A stretch of DNA of 64,000 nucleotides, taken from Camarhynchus parvulus (taxonomy: Eukaryota > Chordata > Aves > Passeriformes > Thraupidae). Below the pieces are notes generated by a model that worked only from the letters and a program-made list of their open reading frames with translations, was not told where the DNA came from and did no database searches. The stretch covers positions 13,931,820 to 13,995,819 of the forward strand of contig NC_044582.1 of assembly GCF_901933205.1 (NCBI RefSeq), given 5' to 3'. The position numbers and the translations under genes are program-made. Shown here piece by piece: positions 23,501 to 34,724 of this stretch (its first letter is position 1; each line of letters opens with the position of its first letter).

Positions 23501-26500
23501 CCAGCAATGCCCTCCATCAGTGAGGGATAAATTGACTGCTGGGAGCAGTGCCCACCTTGATTTTGGTGCTGTCACAGGGCAAGCTGGTTCAGGTGGTGAG
23601 AGCTCACACGCAGCATTGGGTGTCTCCTGTTCACCCAAATCCAGGGAGATTCACAGCCAAAATTATAGCTGCTCTTTTGCTCCAGAGCTGCAGCAGAGGT
23701 GTGCTGGTCCCAAAAGAAGCCATCCTCACTCTTGCCACATGGATAATTTCTTGATAAGGTGTCACACTCCTCCTGTGTCCTGGGCAGAAGCAGCCAAGGG
23801 GCAAAGCCCCTTTAGAAGGCAAATGTTTGAATCCTGGGGAGAGTGTGCTGTGAAATGTACCTGCACTGGGTTTTCTCCTTTCTGGCACAGTGCTGGAACT
23901 ATTCCCTCGCTACCTGAGACAAGGTGTGAGCAGTTTTTAGAGACAGTGAGTGTGATCAGTCTCTGTCTCCTCCACCACACACATGGACTGCTGGTATTCA
24001 CTGCTTCATCTCATTGGAAAACTGCATTGTCTTGTCAGAGCTACACAACAGGACAGCAAACTCCTGCAAGTTAACACCCAACAGAAATGTGTTTTTTTAA
24101 AAAAAAGGGACACAAGTTCCACAGGGAGAGGAAGCAGCTCTTGCTAGAAGAGCTGAACCAGCAGGAAAATGCAGATTGACTCTCAGGCGCAGAAAGCCCT
24201 GAGATCTGCTTCAGCCACGAGATCTGATGTGAAACAGTCCAGTTTGTTTCAATCCAACAAAGAAACCAAAGCCAGACATGTCCCAGATATGCACACCCAC
24301 CACCTTGGAGTCCACGAATCTGAGGTACCAAACTCCTCTAACACAGCACAAAGCTGAAAAATCCCTTAGGCAGTGCCAGAGGAGGACACCAGTGGTCCCT
24401 GTGCCCCCTAAGTCCTCACTCCAGCATTTTGCTTATTACCTCAAGTCCATTTTCACATATTTGGTGTTTAATCATATTTTTCTCCAATGCATCCTCTTAC
24501 ACCATTCCTTTTTATAATTACAATCTGTTCTGAGGATAACTTACATTTAAACCCTAGCATTAACACAGTGAAAGCTTTTGCATTCAAAATCCAGAGACAT
24601 AAAGCATAACAACAACTGTTTTCTAAATCTCTGGCTTAATTCAAGGTGCATAAGAGGCTATTATTTTCACTCTGCTTCTGGATCTGTTTTTTGCTCCTTT
24701 TGTCTGGCTGAGTAGCATTGTAATCTTAGAGGAATTAGTTGTTATCCAGCCTTGATAAGAAGGGCAGAACTGCTTCCTCAGCTTGTGGAATTGAAGCCAC
24801 ATTTGATAGAGGAGTTGTGATACTCTTTTTCACATTTGTTTCACTAATGAAATATTTCAAACAATATTAAAGGATCTAAAGATGTTAAAATGACTGGATG
24901 CTGGCCAGTTCTCTGACAAGTTAATTTTACATTCAAAACCTATAAAGCATTGGTCAAAGTGACAGGGTTTGGCTTTACCCTGCATAATTCCTTTGCTTTA
25001 AGACATTTCAATTGAATCAGTTAAACTCTGACTGTGCTTAGTCATTGCTGCTAACACACCTTGGTAATTGAAGCAACATTGAGGAGTATTTCGATTTAAC
25101 TTAGCAAAAGATACATCAGCTTAGCTGTAACCAACCGGAAATGCATTCACACTGCAAAAGTGAATGTAAAGGACATTCTGAAAAATGATGTTAGCTACAA
25201 AGAGGCCACAAGTCCAAACAGCCATGGTGGGGGAAAGGAACAAGGAATTTGTGGGGAGGGAAGAGGAAGGGTGTCAGGGAGAGGGGGTCTTTGGGGCTCT
25301 GGTGATGCACAGACTTGCTGGTCTCAAAGCTGAAGTGCTCCAGCCCCCCTGGGGTTTTCCAGTGTGAGCCCTCTGGAGGTGGGATTTCCCAGGGTGAGTA
25401 ACCATCCTGCAGGACAGTACCTGAGTTACAGAGGGGAATATTTTACATTTAGAGGAGGAAGAGATTAGATACATTTTCCAGACTGCCGTGCAGTGAATAT
25501 GTATCTGCTTTGAGCAGGCACTCAATTGAGAATGAAACTTAATAGAAGTGGAGAGATCCATTTCATGTTTGTCTCCAATCCAGTTGTGTCATTTTGTGTG
25601 CTGGAAACTATTTAAAAAGCAAGTAATCCTACTTTTCAGGAAGGTACTTGCCACCCTTTAAAGCTGCTTTATCTCCATATTGTTCTTGCCACATAGAGCA
25701 GGCAGAGCTACATTAGAACTGTTTGAAAAACTGCCAACAAATTGACAAATAGAACAAAATTAATGTATTTTGTCACTTTGAAGGCTTAATTCTTCTCACT
25801 GAGAGGAACTGAGCATATTCCCTTCTCTTGCAGCTCAGTATGTCACCATTCCACAGGATGGCAAGAAGGAAAATGCAAGAAGGAAATTGGGAAGATCGCA
25901 TTTTCAGACCTTCAGCAAAAACTTCCAGAGGTGTTCTTTCCCCCTGATCTTTTCCCTTGAACTTTCCAAAGTGCTTCCAGTGTAACCATGCTATGCATTA
26001 ACCTGGCACAAAACACCCAAGAGCGCAGAGTGTGGTTTCATGGTGCCATTAGCATCTCCTTCCCCAGTCAAACCTGACACCAATTACACAGGCATAAATC
26101 TTTGTAGCTCTTACTCCTGGTCAGATTTGGCACAGATGCAGAAGGCAGCAGCAGAGCAGTTGCAGAGGAAAATGAAAACAGCATGAGAAGCTCTCCTTCC
26201 CACTCAGCAAGTTATTCACCAGAGAGGGCTTATGGATTGCACTAAAGCAGGTTGATTTTATAAGCATCCTGATAGCAAAAGCTAATTTATTTTTAACTTT
26301 CTGAGTCGGATGAAAGGTGACCGGATCCAAACAGCAACTATGAATTTTTAGTCCATTGAAAGCCCTGGGGCAGCAATCATTGGCAGAGCTGCAAGCAATC
26401 AATGGCTGGCTCTGCGTTTACACAAGGGAGCTGATTGATTACTGACTGCCAATATGATTGCCCATGCTGCAAACATTTTTCTCTGGACAGCTCTCCAAGG

Positions 26501-26934
26501 CAGCTGGGTTGTGAGGCTAACAAGCACCAAGAGAAGGGTATAGCAGCAGATCAGCTGTTTTTAGGATGTTTAGGTTAACATCCTGACTGCAATGTTCAAG
26601 TGGTCTGAGGCTCTGGAAGCACCCAGAGCTTCTGTGTGCTGTGAGGTTCAGCCAAGGTCTGATGGCCAAGGCTCCACGCCTTCAGTGGGGAAAACAAACC
26701 ATCCCTTCCTTCCACACGGCATTGCCAGGGACATCCTGCCCACAGGGTTTGTGAGGAGGCAGAGAGGGTTTGCTGTCTTATTCTCACCCTAGCTGAGGGC
26801 ACAGGAGGCAATTTCCCCTTCTTTTTTGATTTAAACCTTCCCATCAAAAGCACTCCACAGAAACTTGCTTATAGTGCAAATTTTACTGGTTCTACAGAAT
26901 CCAGGGCCTCTCCATAATTCTCCATCATCTATTA

Positions 26935-27145
26935 CTGAGTAATAGAATTATTTGAGTTGGGAGAGACCTTAAAGATCATCTCATTTCACCCCCCTGCTAC
27001 TTCCAGGAGTCCCTGGAAGGCAGGGACTCCTTCCACCAGACCACGTTGCTCAGGGGCCTGTCCAGCCTGTCCTTGAACACTTCCAGGGATGGGGCAGCCA
27101 CAGCTTTTCTGTTTCTCACAGTAAAGAATTTCTTCCTAAACTATT
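26935..27145 (-). mobile_element. CR1 LINE 3' fragment
   Basis: The plus strand carries the reverse complement of a CR1 tail. The landmarks, in order, are AATAGAATTATTTGAGTTGG, GAGACCTTAAAGATCATC, CCCCCCTGCTAC, GGGACTCCTTCCACCAGACC, GTTGCTCAGGGGCCTGTCC, CCTTGAACACTTCCAGGG and AGTAAAGAATTTCTTCCTAA. The element's 3' end is at the low-coordinate side, so it is inserted on the minus strand. It is 5'-truncated and has no reverse transcriptase coding sequence. It is better preserved than the copy near 11.4 kb, so probably younger. Confidence 0.92.
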
Positions 27146-29579
27146 TTTGTTATTTTATTTGCTAATAGAAGAAAACGTCTCTTTCTTTAATCTCTCTTGT
27201 AAAATCTGCACTTATTTATGAACCTAGAGAGACAAGTTCCCCTCGAGGAGCTGTGATGGTTGGTATGAGCTGACATCCTTCATGACTATTTCAAGCCTTA
27301 AACTGAATGATGCAGAGGGATACACCACATCTCCCTCCTCAGTCAGATTTGCTTTCAGGCAGAGGTGAAGCCAGAGCATGCTTGGTATTAAATCAATAAA
27401 CTGAGCACTTTCTCCCAAAATGCTGCTTTTGGAAACAAAAGGATAATTTTTTCCCTAATCAAAAAAATAACAAAACTATTTTATGATATTTTTGTGTTTC
27501 ACACCTGCAATCCAAAACCCTGGCAAACAAATGAAAGAACCCAGTGAAGTTCTGGCAAATGGCACAGACAGGACAGTCAGACTACTCTCTGGTGCCCCAA
27601 GCTTTCCACAAGGGCCTTTTACAGGACACTGTTCATTAAGAATGCAGAAAAACATGTTGGCAGCTGCTGATGACCAGAAAACACAACCAGCTTGATTTAT
27701 ATGGATTCTTCCACTTCCTCAAGACAAAGTCCAGTTTTAAAATTAAATCTCTATTTTTCTCTGCTGCCCTTTCCAACACCTGACACAGCAATAACAATGC
27801 TAAGAACCAAAGCAGTGAGGAATTGAGTGTTAAATAAATGTGCAGGAACAGACAGTGCACAAGTAACAACACCAACTTTCACTCCAGCCACTTTGTTGTG
27901 CCAGCTATGGGCACAGCAGCTTCAGTAGCTGCTGCCCAAATAGATTCAAAAAGGAAACTGCATTATTGTAATCATACTGTATTTTTCAAGGATTGAACTC
28001 AAACACCTTGCAAGAGCCAAATGGATCCAGAAGGCTGGGCAGGAGCTCCCACTACTTCCACTGGCTTTCCTCACAGCTGGGATGTGTGATGTTTCTATAC
28101 CCACACTATCTAACAGCAAAAAGATAAGCCCTTTTTGCTTTTTGACTTTTTTCCTTTTATATTGAGAAGAAGGTTTTTCAAACAATAGCCATCTCTTATT
28201 ACGAGCATGCAAAAAAATAACTGTACCCTCTATGCATCACAATGTTTGGAGCAGTAAGGTAAAAATTGCTGCTGGCTTTGAGCTACAAAAGATGGCAATG
28301 CATCAGGAAAGATGATGGAAGGGTGTGGATGCTCCCAACAACTACTCATAGACACTTCCAGCTCTTCCCAAGCAGTTGGGCATCTCCAGCTTTTTGTTTC
28401 TTTCCATTTTTCTTATTTTCAAGTTTGACCTTTCTTGCTTCTCCTCTCCCAAGAAGAGGCCACGTTGACTCCAAGTGACATTTCAGTCACAGAGATAGGT
28501 CTCAAGCACAATGTATTATTAAAAACCCCTCTAAATCAGAGAATGCCATAAAACGTCAAATGCTGCCGTTCTGATGCCATTGATCACTAAAACAAAGTCC
28601 CTGCTACAGACAGATGCATTGGCTGGGGATATCTTGCTGAAGGATGCGTAGGAGAGTAAGAGGCAAAGTGTTTTTCAAAGGTGAAAAGAAGAAGATAGAA
28701 AACTCAGCAAGTTGAGGGCTCAGCTGAAATACATTTCATTCCATCAAAAAGAAAAAAAAAGGTTTTCTTTCAGAACTGACACCTTCATGGGCCATTTCAA
28801 ACCCTCCTATTTTCACACATAATTCTAGAGTCAATGGAAAGGTGCCCATGTCACACCAAGGCATCACAAGTGTGATCTTGGTTACCCCTTGGTGACACAC
28901 TGATGGGGCAGATGCCTTGCAGCTCCTCCTCTTCTGCTGATAAAACTGAAATGTCCCATGTGAGTGGGAATGCACTGCAGTTCATGTCAAGGACAGTGGC
29001 AATTTCCACCACTGCTTTTGCTATTCTGGATATTCATGCAAAAGCTTTGCTTCATCATCAGCTTGGCTGTTTGGCAACAACATTCTCAACAACAATTTAA
29101 GTTAATGATCAAAAAATTTTTAATGAATACTTTGATTACACTTAGTTGCTGGAGGTCCACCAACATTCTGTTGGTCTGAGTTTTAAAACAGCACATGAAA
29201 GAGTACTTGGTACTAGAGGAGCCTTAGCAACTAAATGGAATTACTAAAATCCCTGATATGGGGTGGTCAGAGAGGCACTGAAGTCCCTACATCAGACTAC
29301 AGCAAAGCCCTTAGCACAGCAGAGAAAGGCTCTGTTCTGCAAACTTTGGAAGTTAAATGTTACATCAAGTAAGATGTGAACCTCTGAAAGAAAATGGTGA
29401 CACAGGTGCCCTTATCCTTCTGTATGCCATCAGCTTCTCAAATAGCATCTGTGCCACCTCACAAATACCCTCCACTCTGAATGCGAGCAGTGTGGCCTTG
29501 GGGTTTCCCAGCAAGGGAGGAGATCCTGGCACAGGGCTCACAGGGGCAGCAGGTGGATCAGCCCCAGAGCTCTCCCCCA
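27146..29579. other. Intergenic DNA, no gene recognised
   Basis: AT-rich, non-repetitive sequence. Open frames are all shorter than 100 codons and lack domains. No splice-site pair or polyadenylation arrangement singles out a transcript. Confidence 0.65.
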
Positions 29580-29587
29580 CCCTGGGC
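29580..29587. repeat. Target-site duplication, left copy (CCCTGGGC)
   Basis: CCCTGGGC stands immediately before the LTR start TGTAGCC. The same word follows the LTR end at 29968-29975. It is two bases longer than the six usual for betaretrovirus-like elements, so part of the match may be chance. Confidence 0.75.
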
Positions 29588-29967
29588 TGTAGCCATGATA
29601 TTTTCTGGAAAATCCTTTCCTTAGGATTTTTTCTCCTGAGAAGCTGAGAGGCCTCAGGAACAAAATGTAAACAGTGATTATCTGCTGCCGTGGAATGCAA
29701 CAGGTGGATCTGTGATTGGTCTCGTGTGGTTGTTTCTAATTAATGGCCAGTCACAGTCCAGCTGTCCGGACTGTCTCCGTCAGTCACAAGCCTTTGTTAT
29801 CATTCCTTTTCTATTCTTAACTAGCCTTCTGATGAAATCCTTTCTTCTATTCTTTTAGTATACTTTTAATATAATATATATCATAAAACAATAAATCAAG
29901 CCTTCTGAAACATGGAGCCAACATTCTCGTCTCTTCACTCATCCTAAGACCCCTGCAAACACCACCA
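29588..29967 (+). mobile_element. Solo LTR of a passerine endogenous retrovirus
   Basis: This is a 380-bp unit beginning TG and ending CA, flanked by the direct repeat CCCTGGGC. I recognise its sequence as a frequent songbird LTR, with landmarks AATCCTTTCCTTAGGATTTT, AGAAGCTGAGAGGCCTCAGG, GTGGAATGCAACAGGTGGAT, TTCTAATTAATGGCCAGTCA and CAAGCCTTCTGAAACATGG. An AATAAA signal at 29890-29895 and an ATATAATATATAT stretch just before it place the element in plus orientation. No gag, pol or env sequence is adjacent, so it is a solo LTR formed by recombination between two LTRs. Close agreement with the family pattern and an intact flanking repeat suggest a fairly recent insertion. Confidence 0.92.
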
Positions 29968-29975
29968 CCCTGGGC
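29968..29975. repeat. Target-site duplication, right copy (CCCTGGGC)
   Basis: It is identical to the word before the LTR. Together the two copies fix the insertion boundaries. Confidence 0.75.
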
Positions 29976-31761
29976 AGCTCTCCTGGGGCTGAGGCAGAAG
30001 TGGGTTCATGCCCAACATGCAGCTGTGACAGAACTACACAGAAAAGCAGCTCTGCAGCGGCATCTCTGCCATGGCAGAGCAGCCTGCACTGCCTGCAGCT
30101 GTGCAGCCAAAGCCCCCGAGCAGTGCTGAGGCAGCAGCAGTGCCCAAGGACAGCACCGCCAGCCCTCCCCTCCATCCTGGCATCACCGAGATGGGCCAGG
30201 CACAATTTCAAACCCCCACGAATTCAGGGGCACCAGCCCTAATGCTCTCCATAGGACTGGCTTCCATCCTGAGGATGGATTCCAATCCCATCTACATTTC
30301 AGTAAAATACTTCTGATTTCAACAGAGAGCATCCCGATAAACGCCAGCTTATACAGACGCAGAAGAAAATCTTTCCTGCAATCACCCAGGGCATCTGCAA
30401 CCAAGAGGCATCTTGGCAGGATGCATGAATGGCCTGATTGTGTCCATTTTCAAGAGGGAATACATATGTATAGCTCTGCATCCAGCTCAGCCTGTGCAGG
30501 CTCTGCTCCCTTGATGAGCAATCAGTCTGCTGCGGGAACAAACGCCTAATGACTGCTCTCAGCTGCTAATGCCACTGCTTTTTCTGGGACAATACCCAGG
30601 CCTGAACTGCAAATTCACATCTGGCTTTGTTGGAAATTAACTGGGAATCGAAAGGGGTTAGCAATTAGCCTTTGGAAAAATCTTCACTAATTCACAAGCA
30701 GAGAACAGGACACCAGAGCCCTCAGAGATGTTTCAGAGGGATTTGGTGGTGTGTGTATAATATGGGGGCTTGTGGATTTATTTTAGGCAAAGGCTCTCCT
30801 CGTTTTTGGCTTTGGTCTATGAAAGAATTCAGAAGCAGTGATTTTCCAGATGTATTTTCACAGCAAAATGCAATTTGACTACGCTTTCCCACTGTGCATT
30901 CAATTTCCATGAATGTTACTGGGATTCAGATTTTTCATGGCTCTTTTGTTTTGCCATCTTCAATGAAAACTGGCATTGGTATTTGTACACTTGCTGTTTT
31001 CTTGAAGTCTGACAATATTCTATTCTGCTGAAACCCCTAAACCTCCTTAAGGTTTACAAAATTCATGCTAAAAGATTGGTTTCCATCATTTAACTTGCTT
31101 AAAGGGTATGTTTATTTTTATCTGTTGAAATCATCACTAAAATTAATTATTTTAAACCCAGTTTAACTACATTTTAGTCCAGTCTTCACACCTAAGAGAA
31201 ATAGCCAAACCAGCCCTGGTCAAGCAAGAATAAAATATGGCATCTCCCTACTTTTCCATCAAGTAAAGAAGCCAACTGGAGGAAAGAAAGAAAGCAGCCA
31301 AACTTTCAAGTATTGCAGGGCATAGTAGTATTTGTTGTGTGTAAATATAATCTGAAAATCATTATTTTTTGATGATAAAAATAAAATTATGCTTCCTGCT
31401 CCTTCAGGGGGCCAGCATGCACCATCTGCTGCTCCTGAAGTCTGGCACACCATGGATCCCAAGAGCCGCTGGGAATTATCTCCCTGTTTCACCCAGCATT
31501 CCAAAACCTCTGTGGCTGCTCCTGACTGTGCCACTCCAGGGGCTCAGGGGAAGAGGAATGCAAAGAAAACCCCTCTCATTCATATTTCTCCTAAGTATTT
31601 AGGGTGGTTTGCTGATTCACTTTGCAGTTTAGCTTGCAGCAAACTCAGAATGAAGTTACTAGAGAATAATGACCACTAAGTGACTGAGATTGCTTTATTT
31701 CTCTGAGCCTTAGCAACAGTCATTTCACTTGCCTGTTGCCATAACAACTCCAGCGTGCACA

Positions 31762-31770
31762 TCAAGGTCA
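31762..31770 (+). promoter_or_regulatory. Consensus ERR/SF-1 half site TCAAGGTCA
   Basis: TCAAGGTCA is the extended half site bound by monomeric orphan nuclear receptors of the ERR and SF-1 groups. About 20 bp upstream lies GTTGCCATAACAAC, which resembles an RFX X-box with two mismatches in its second half. The motif match is exact, but such words occur by chance, so use in vivo is unproven. Confidence 0.3.
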
Positions 31771-34266
31771 CTAAGCCCACTTTGCTTCTTGCCTTTAGCT
31801 ATGTCTCTGATGGCTTATACGCCTCATTTTTATTGTAGATTCGTACATGGTGACTAGGAAGAAAAGGTACTTTTTCATCTTAGGAGTAAACAAGCACACA
31901 AAGATGAGTATTTCTCAAGGTAAGAGAAAATGGACAAAAGACAAAGCATTTCCAGGAAATGTTCATTCTTAATGGGAAAGCAGTTTTTAGGGGGGAAAAA
32001 AGTGTAGAAATATATATCTATGAGGTCTAAAATAACCAACATTCAAGGAATCAAATTGGCAACAAATTCTAGCCTAGAAAGATTAAGAAAAATTTCCTGA
32101 AGAGTGGATATGAGTTCCTTGATTTCCAAGAGGACCTTCCAGCCTGCCTGAGGGTGTGAGCACGGACACATCGACATCCCTCAAGAGGCATCTCAGATAT
32201 TGAAGAATTCTGACCTCGGTGCTTAAGTAAGTTTAGCTCCAATGGAAACTCCCCATTTAGCGTTAGTCTAAGAATCCTCAATGCACAGCTGTGCACTGAG
32301 GCATGCTGACCTGAAATAAGCTGGAGCTGGAAAGCAGCAGAGGACCACTGAGCTGATGAACTGCAAAGCCCCAGGTCAGGCGAGAAATCCCTCGCAGCTT
32401 CATTTTCCTTTGTTATTCCTTTCACAAATGTTAATGGATGCAAGTTTTCTTCTGTGTTATTTACATGTCACACATCATTTTCATTGTATAGAAAGGTCAT
32501 AAAACATTTTTTTAATGCAAGTGAACCACATTCATTTGTCTTGTAAGCCAACTAAAGGCACTTTCAAAGGAAAATCTAAGCCTCAACATTACCAAAGCAT
32601 TTTTTTCTGCCACATGGAAGGAGAGAAAAGAATTACTCTCTCTGAACAAAATATAAATAACTTTGCCACCTCGTCTTACAGCTGGTTGATTACAGCAGCC
32701 AGTAAATGAAAGACTTTTCTGTTTATTTGTCAGATTTACACCAAAAATATCAGGGGAAAAGATGAAATGTCCAGAATTGCAGAGGGATTTATGAGGCACT
32801 AAATACTTCTGTGAATCAGGACTGAAATATAATTTTATATATGTGTGTAGTAGTTGGCTACAGGACAAGATAGAAAGACAAATACACATGTGTACATCGA
32901 TGAATATACAGGCAGCCATCCATACTGGAGCTGGGTCACAAAATGCCAAATTTCAGTTTTGTTTGATAATTTCTTGTAGGCCCAGCTGACTCTAGTAGAG
33001 ATTCTGGCCCAGCTCACCCTGAATCTTTCTAGAAAAGGCAGAGCAGTAGTTTAATTTCCCAGAGAGGACACCGAAGAAAAGGAATAGCTACAGACCTTAC
33101 AAGGCCCACTGGGACCACACAAAGAACTTTTCATGTTCAGGGACTCCCAAACTTGCAGCCATGACACAGAACCTGTGTTCTGTGTTTCCTGACCTCCACC
33201 GTGTTTCTGAGCTCCTGGCTGAAGAGCAAGGGGTTGTTTTGGAGTTGACACCAAAGAATGGCTGAAAATGAAACGGCTTTTTGGTTGCTATTGTGCCCTG
33301 GTGATACATACAGAGAATTAAGGCAGAAGACAGAAGTGTTCTTGGTAATGACTTCTGCCATGAGCAAGTTCAATATACACATGGAAATACAGATTGCTGA
33401 CAAGTTAAATAGGAATTGCCAAATCTAGGACATTCAGGAGTAATTCAAGTACTTATGATGGGATCCATGCACTTTTAAAAAGAGTTGTGACAGCTGTCAT
33501 ACCCCAGGGGATGGGTGGGGAGAAAGTGTGTGCTGCCTGCCAGCCATCAGCACTAACACAGCCTGGGTAGAGGGGCTGGATGTGGCAGCTCTGGGAGCAC
33601 TGGGGAAGCTGATGCCAGCCCCTTCCATGGGTAATGGGAAGGATGGTGCATCAGAGACCCAGAGGGATCTGTCTGGAGTCCACAGGAAGGTGGTACTCAA
33701 AGTCCAACGTGAGGGCACAGTCTGTCCTGCTGAGGGTACATAAGGTTGAGGAGAAATTGGTTTCTGAACCCTTTTATTTATTCATCAGGTCTAAATTTAT
33801 CCTTTTCAAAAGTTGTCTTATTTAGTGCATGTTCTAGACACCCAGTGTTAGGCCACTTTAATAATTCAAAGTCCCTTTGATGTCCTTAGTGCAGTCAGTT
33901 CACAGGAAAGTCCCAGCACGTCCACCCCAGAGCCCTGGCTGTCTCTAGGTCCCACCAGAGACAAAACACTGAAGAGCTAAAACAGAGCCAAAGCCCCAGT
34001 ATTGGTCTGACATTGATATTGAAATCAAGGGAGCTCACCCTGTTCACCTTTGGTGAGCTGCAGCCCATAAAGCTCTGCCTGCCCACGGGTATTAAAAGTG
34101 TGCTGCCTAATGCCTTCTGCCAGCAAATAAGTGGAGATGTATCTCAGGGAAACAGCACATTCAATTGTCACAGATTCTGCTGCTTCCCACAGAGCATCTC
34201 TTGTTATTACTTTAATAACTGAAGAGGAAATCCTGCTAATCATAAGTCTCAAGGTTGTAGGAGCTG

Positions 34267-34288
34267 ACAGCTGTGATATCACAGCTGT
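34267..34288. repeat. 22-bp perfect palindrome with two CAGCTG E-boxes
   Basis: The arm ACAGCTGTGAT is followed at once by its reverse complement ATCACAGCTGT. Each arm contains CAGCTG, itself palindromic, with the two E-box centres 14 bp apart, and GATATC at the centre. Just outside, GAGCT (34261-34265) pairs with AGCTC (34293-34297), extending the possible stem across small bulges. Confidence 0.95.
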
Positions 34289-34678
34289 TGATAGCTCAAC
34301 ACAGGCACGATGAGATGGCTGATAAGGCACGTCCTGACTGTCAATAGGGAATTGAAGTACTTGCCTAATTTTTTACCATGCACGCACCTTCCCTCCCAAA
34401 AATGTCACATCTTTCCTCTCCTGGTTATTACAATGAATGCACTGCTCCTACAATCAGATGCCAGCCTACAATTAAAGACATGCAAGTGTCAAACGTGAAT
34501 TACCACTGCTTGAGTCAGCAAAAGGTTGAATGGGGGGAAAGTGAAGTCAGCCCAGAAAGAAAGTAAAACAAATAACTGAATTAAATCTATCTCTGCTGGT
34601 GCAGCCTGGGTTTTGCCAGTAAACCATTAAAAAAAACCTCAAAGCATCCAGCAGCCTGAATTTGCTTGAAACACCAAT

Positions 34679-34724
34679 AAACTTTTCTTTAAACCATTTT
34701 AACTTTAAACTTTTCTTTAAACCA
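34679..34724. repeat. Duplicated 18-mer, period 28
   Basis: AAACTTTTCTTTAAACCA occurs at 34679-34696 and again, identically, at 34707-34724, with ATTTTAACTTT-like sequence between. This is a partial tandem duplication in AT-rich DNA. Confidence 0.9.

Larger units (their letters stand above)
11546..26934. other. Intergenic DNA, no gene recognised
   Basis: Nothing here supports an exon. The largest open frame, 211 codons at 23439-24074 on the plus strand, has no domain and a composition like its surroundings. AT-rich, motif-dense islands at about 12165-12450, 17480-17760, 24940-25165 and 26220-26480 are candidates for regulatory DNA and are discussed as findings. A 21-bp tandem duplication (18769-18810) and a 19-bp palindrome (20560-20578) are listed separately. 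Confidence 0.65.

Noticed and set aside
23439..24074. 211-codon open frame, plus strand
   Set aside because: No recognisable motif or domain, composition like the surrounding non-coding DNA, and overlapping open frames in other frames and on the other strand.
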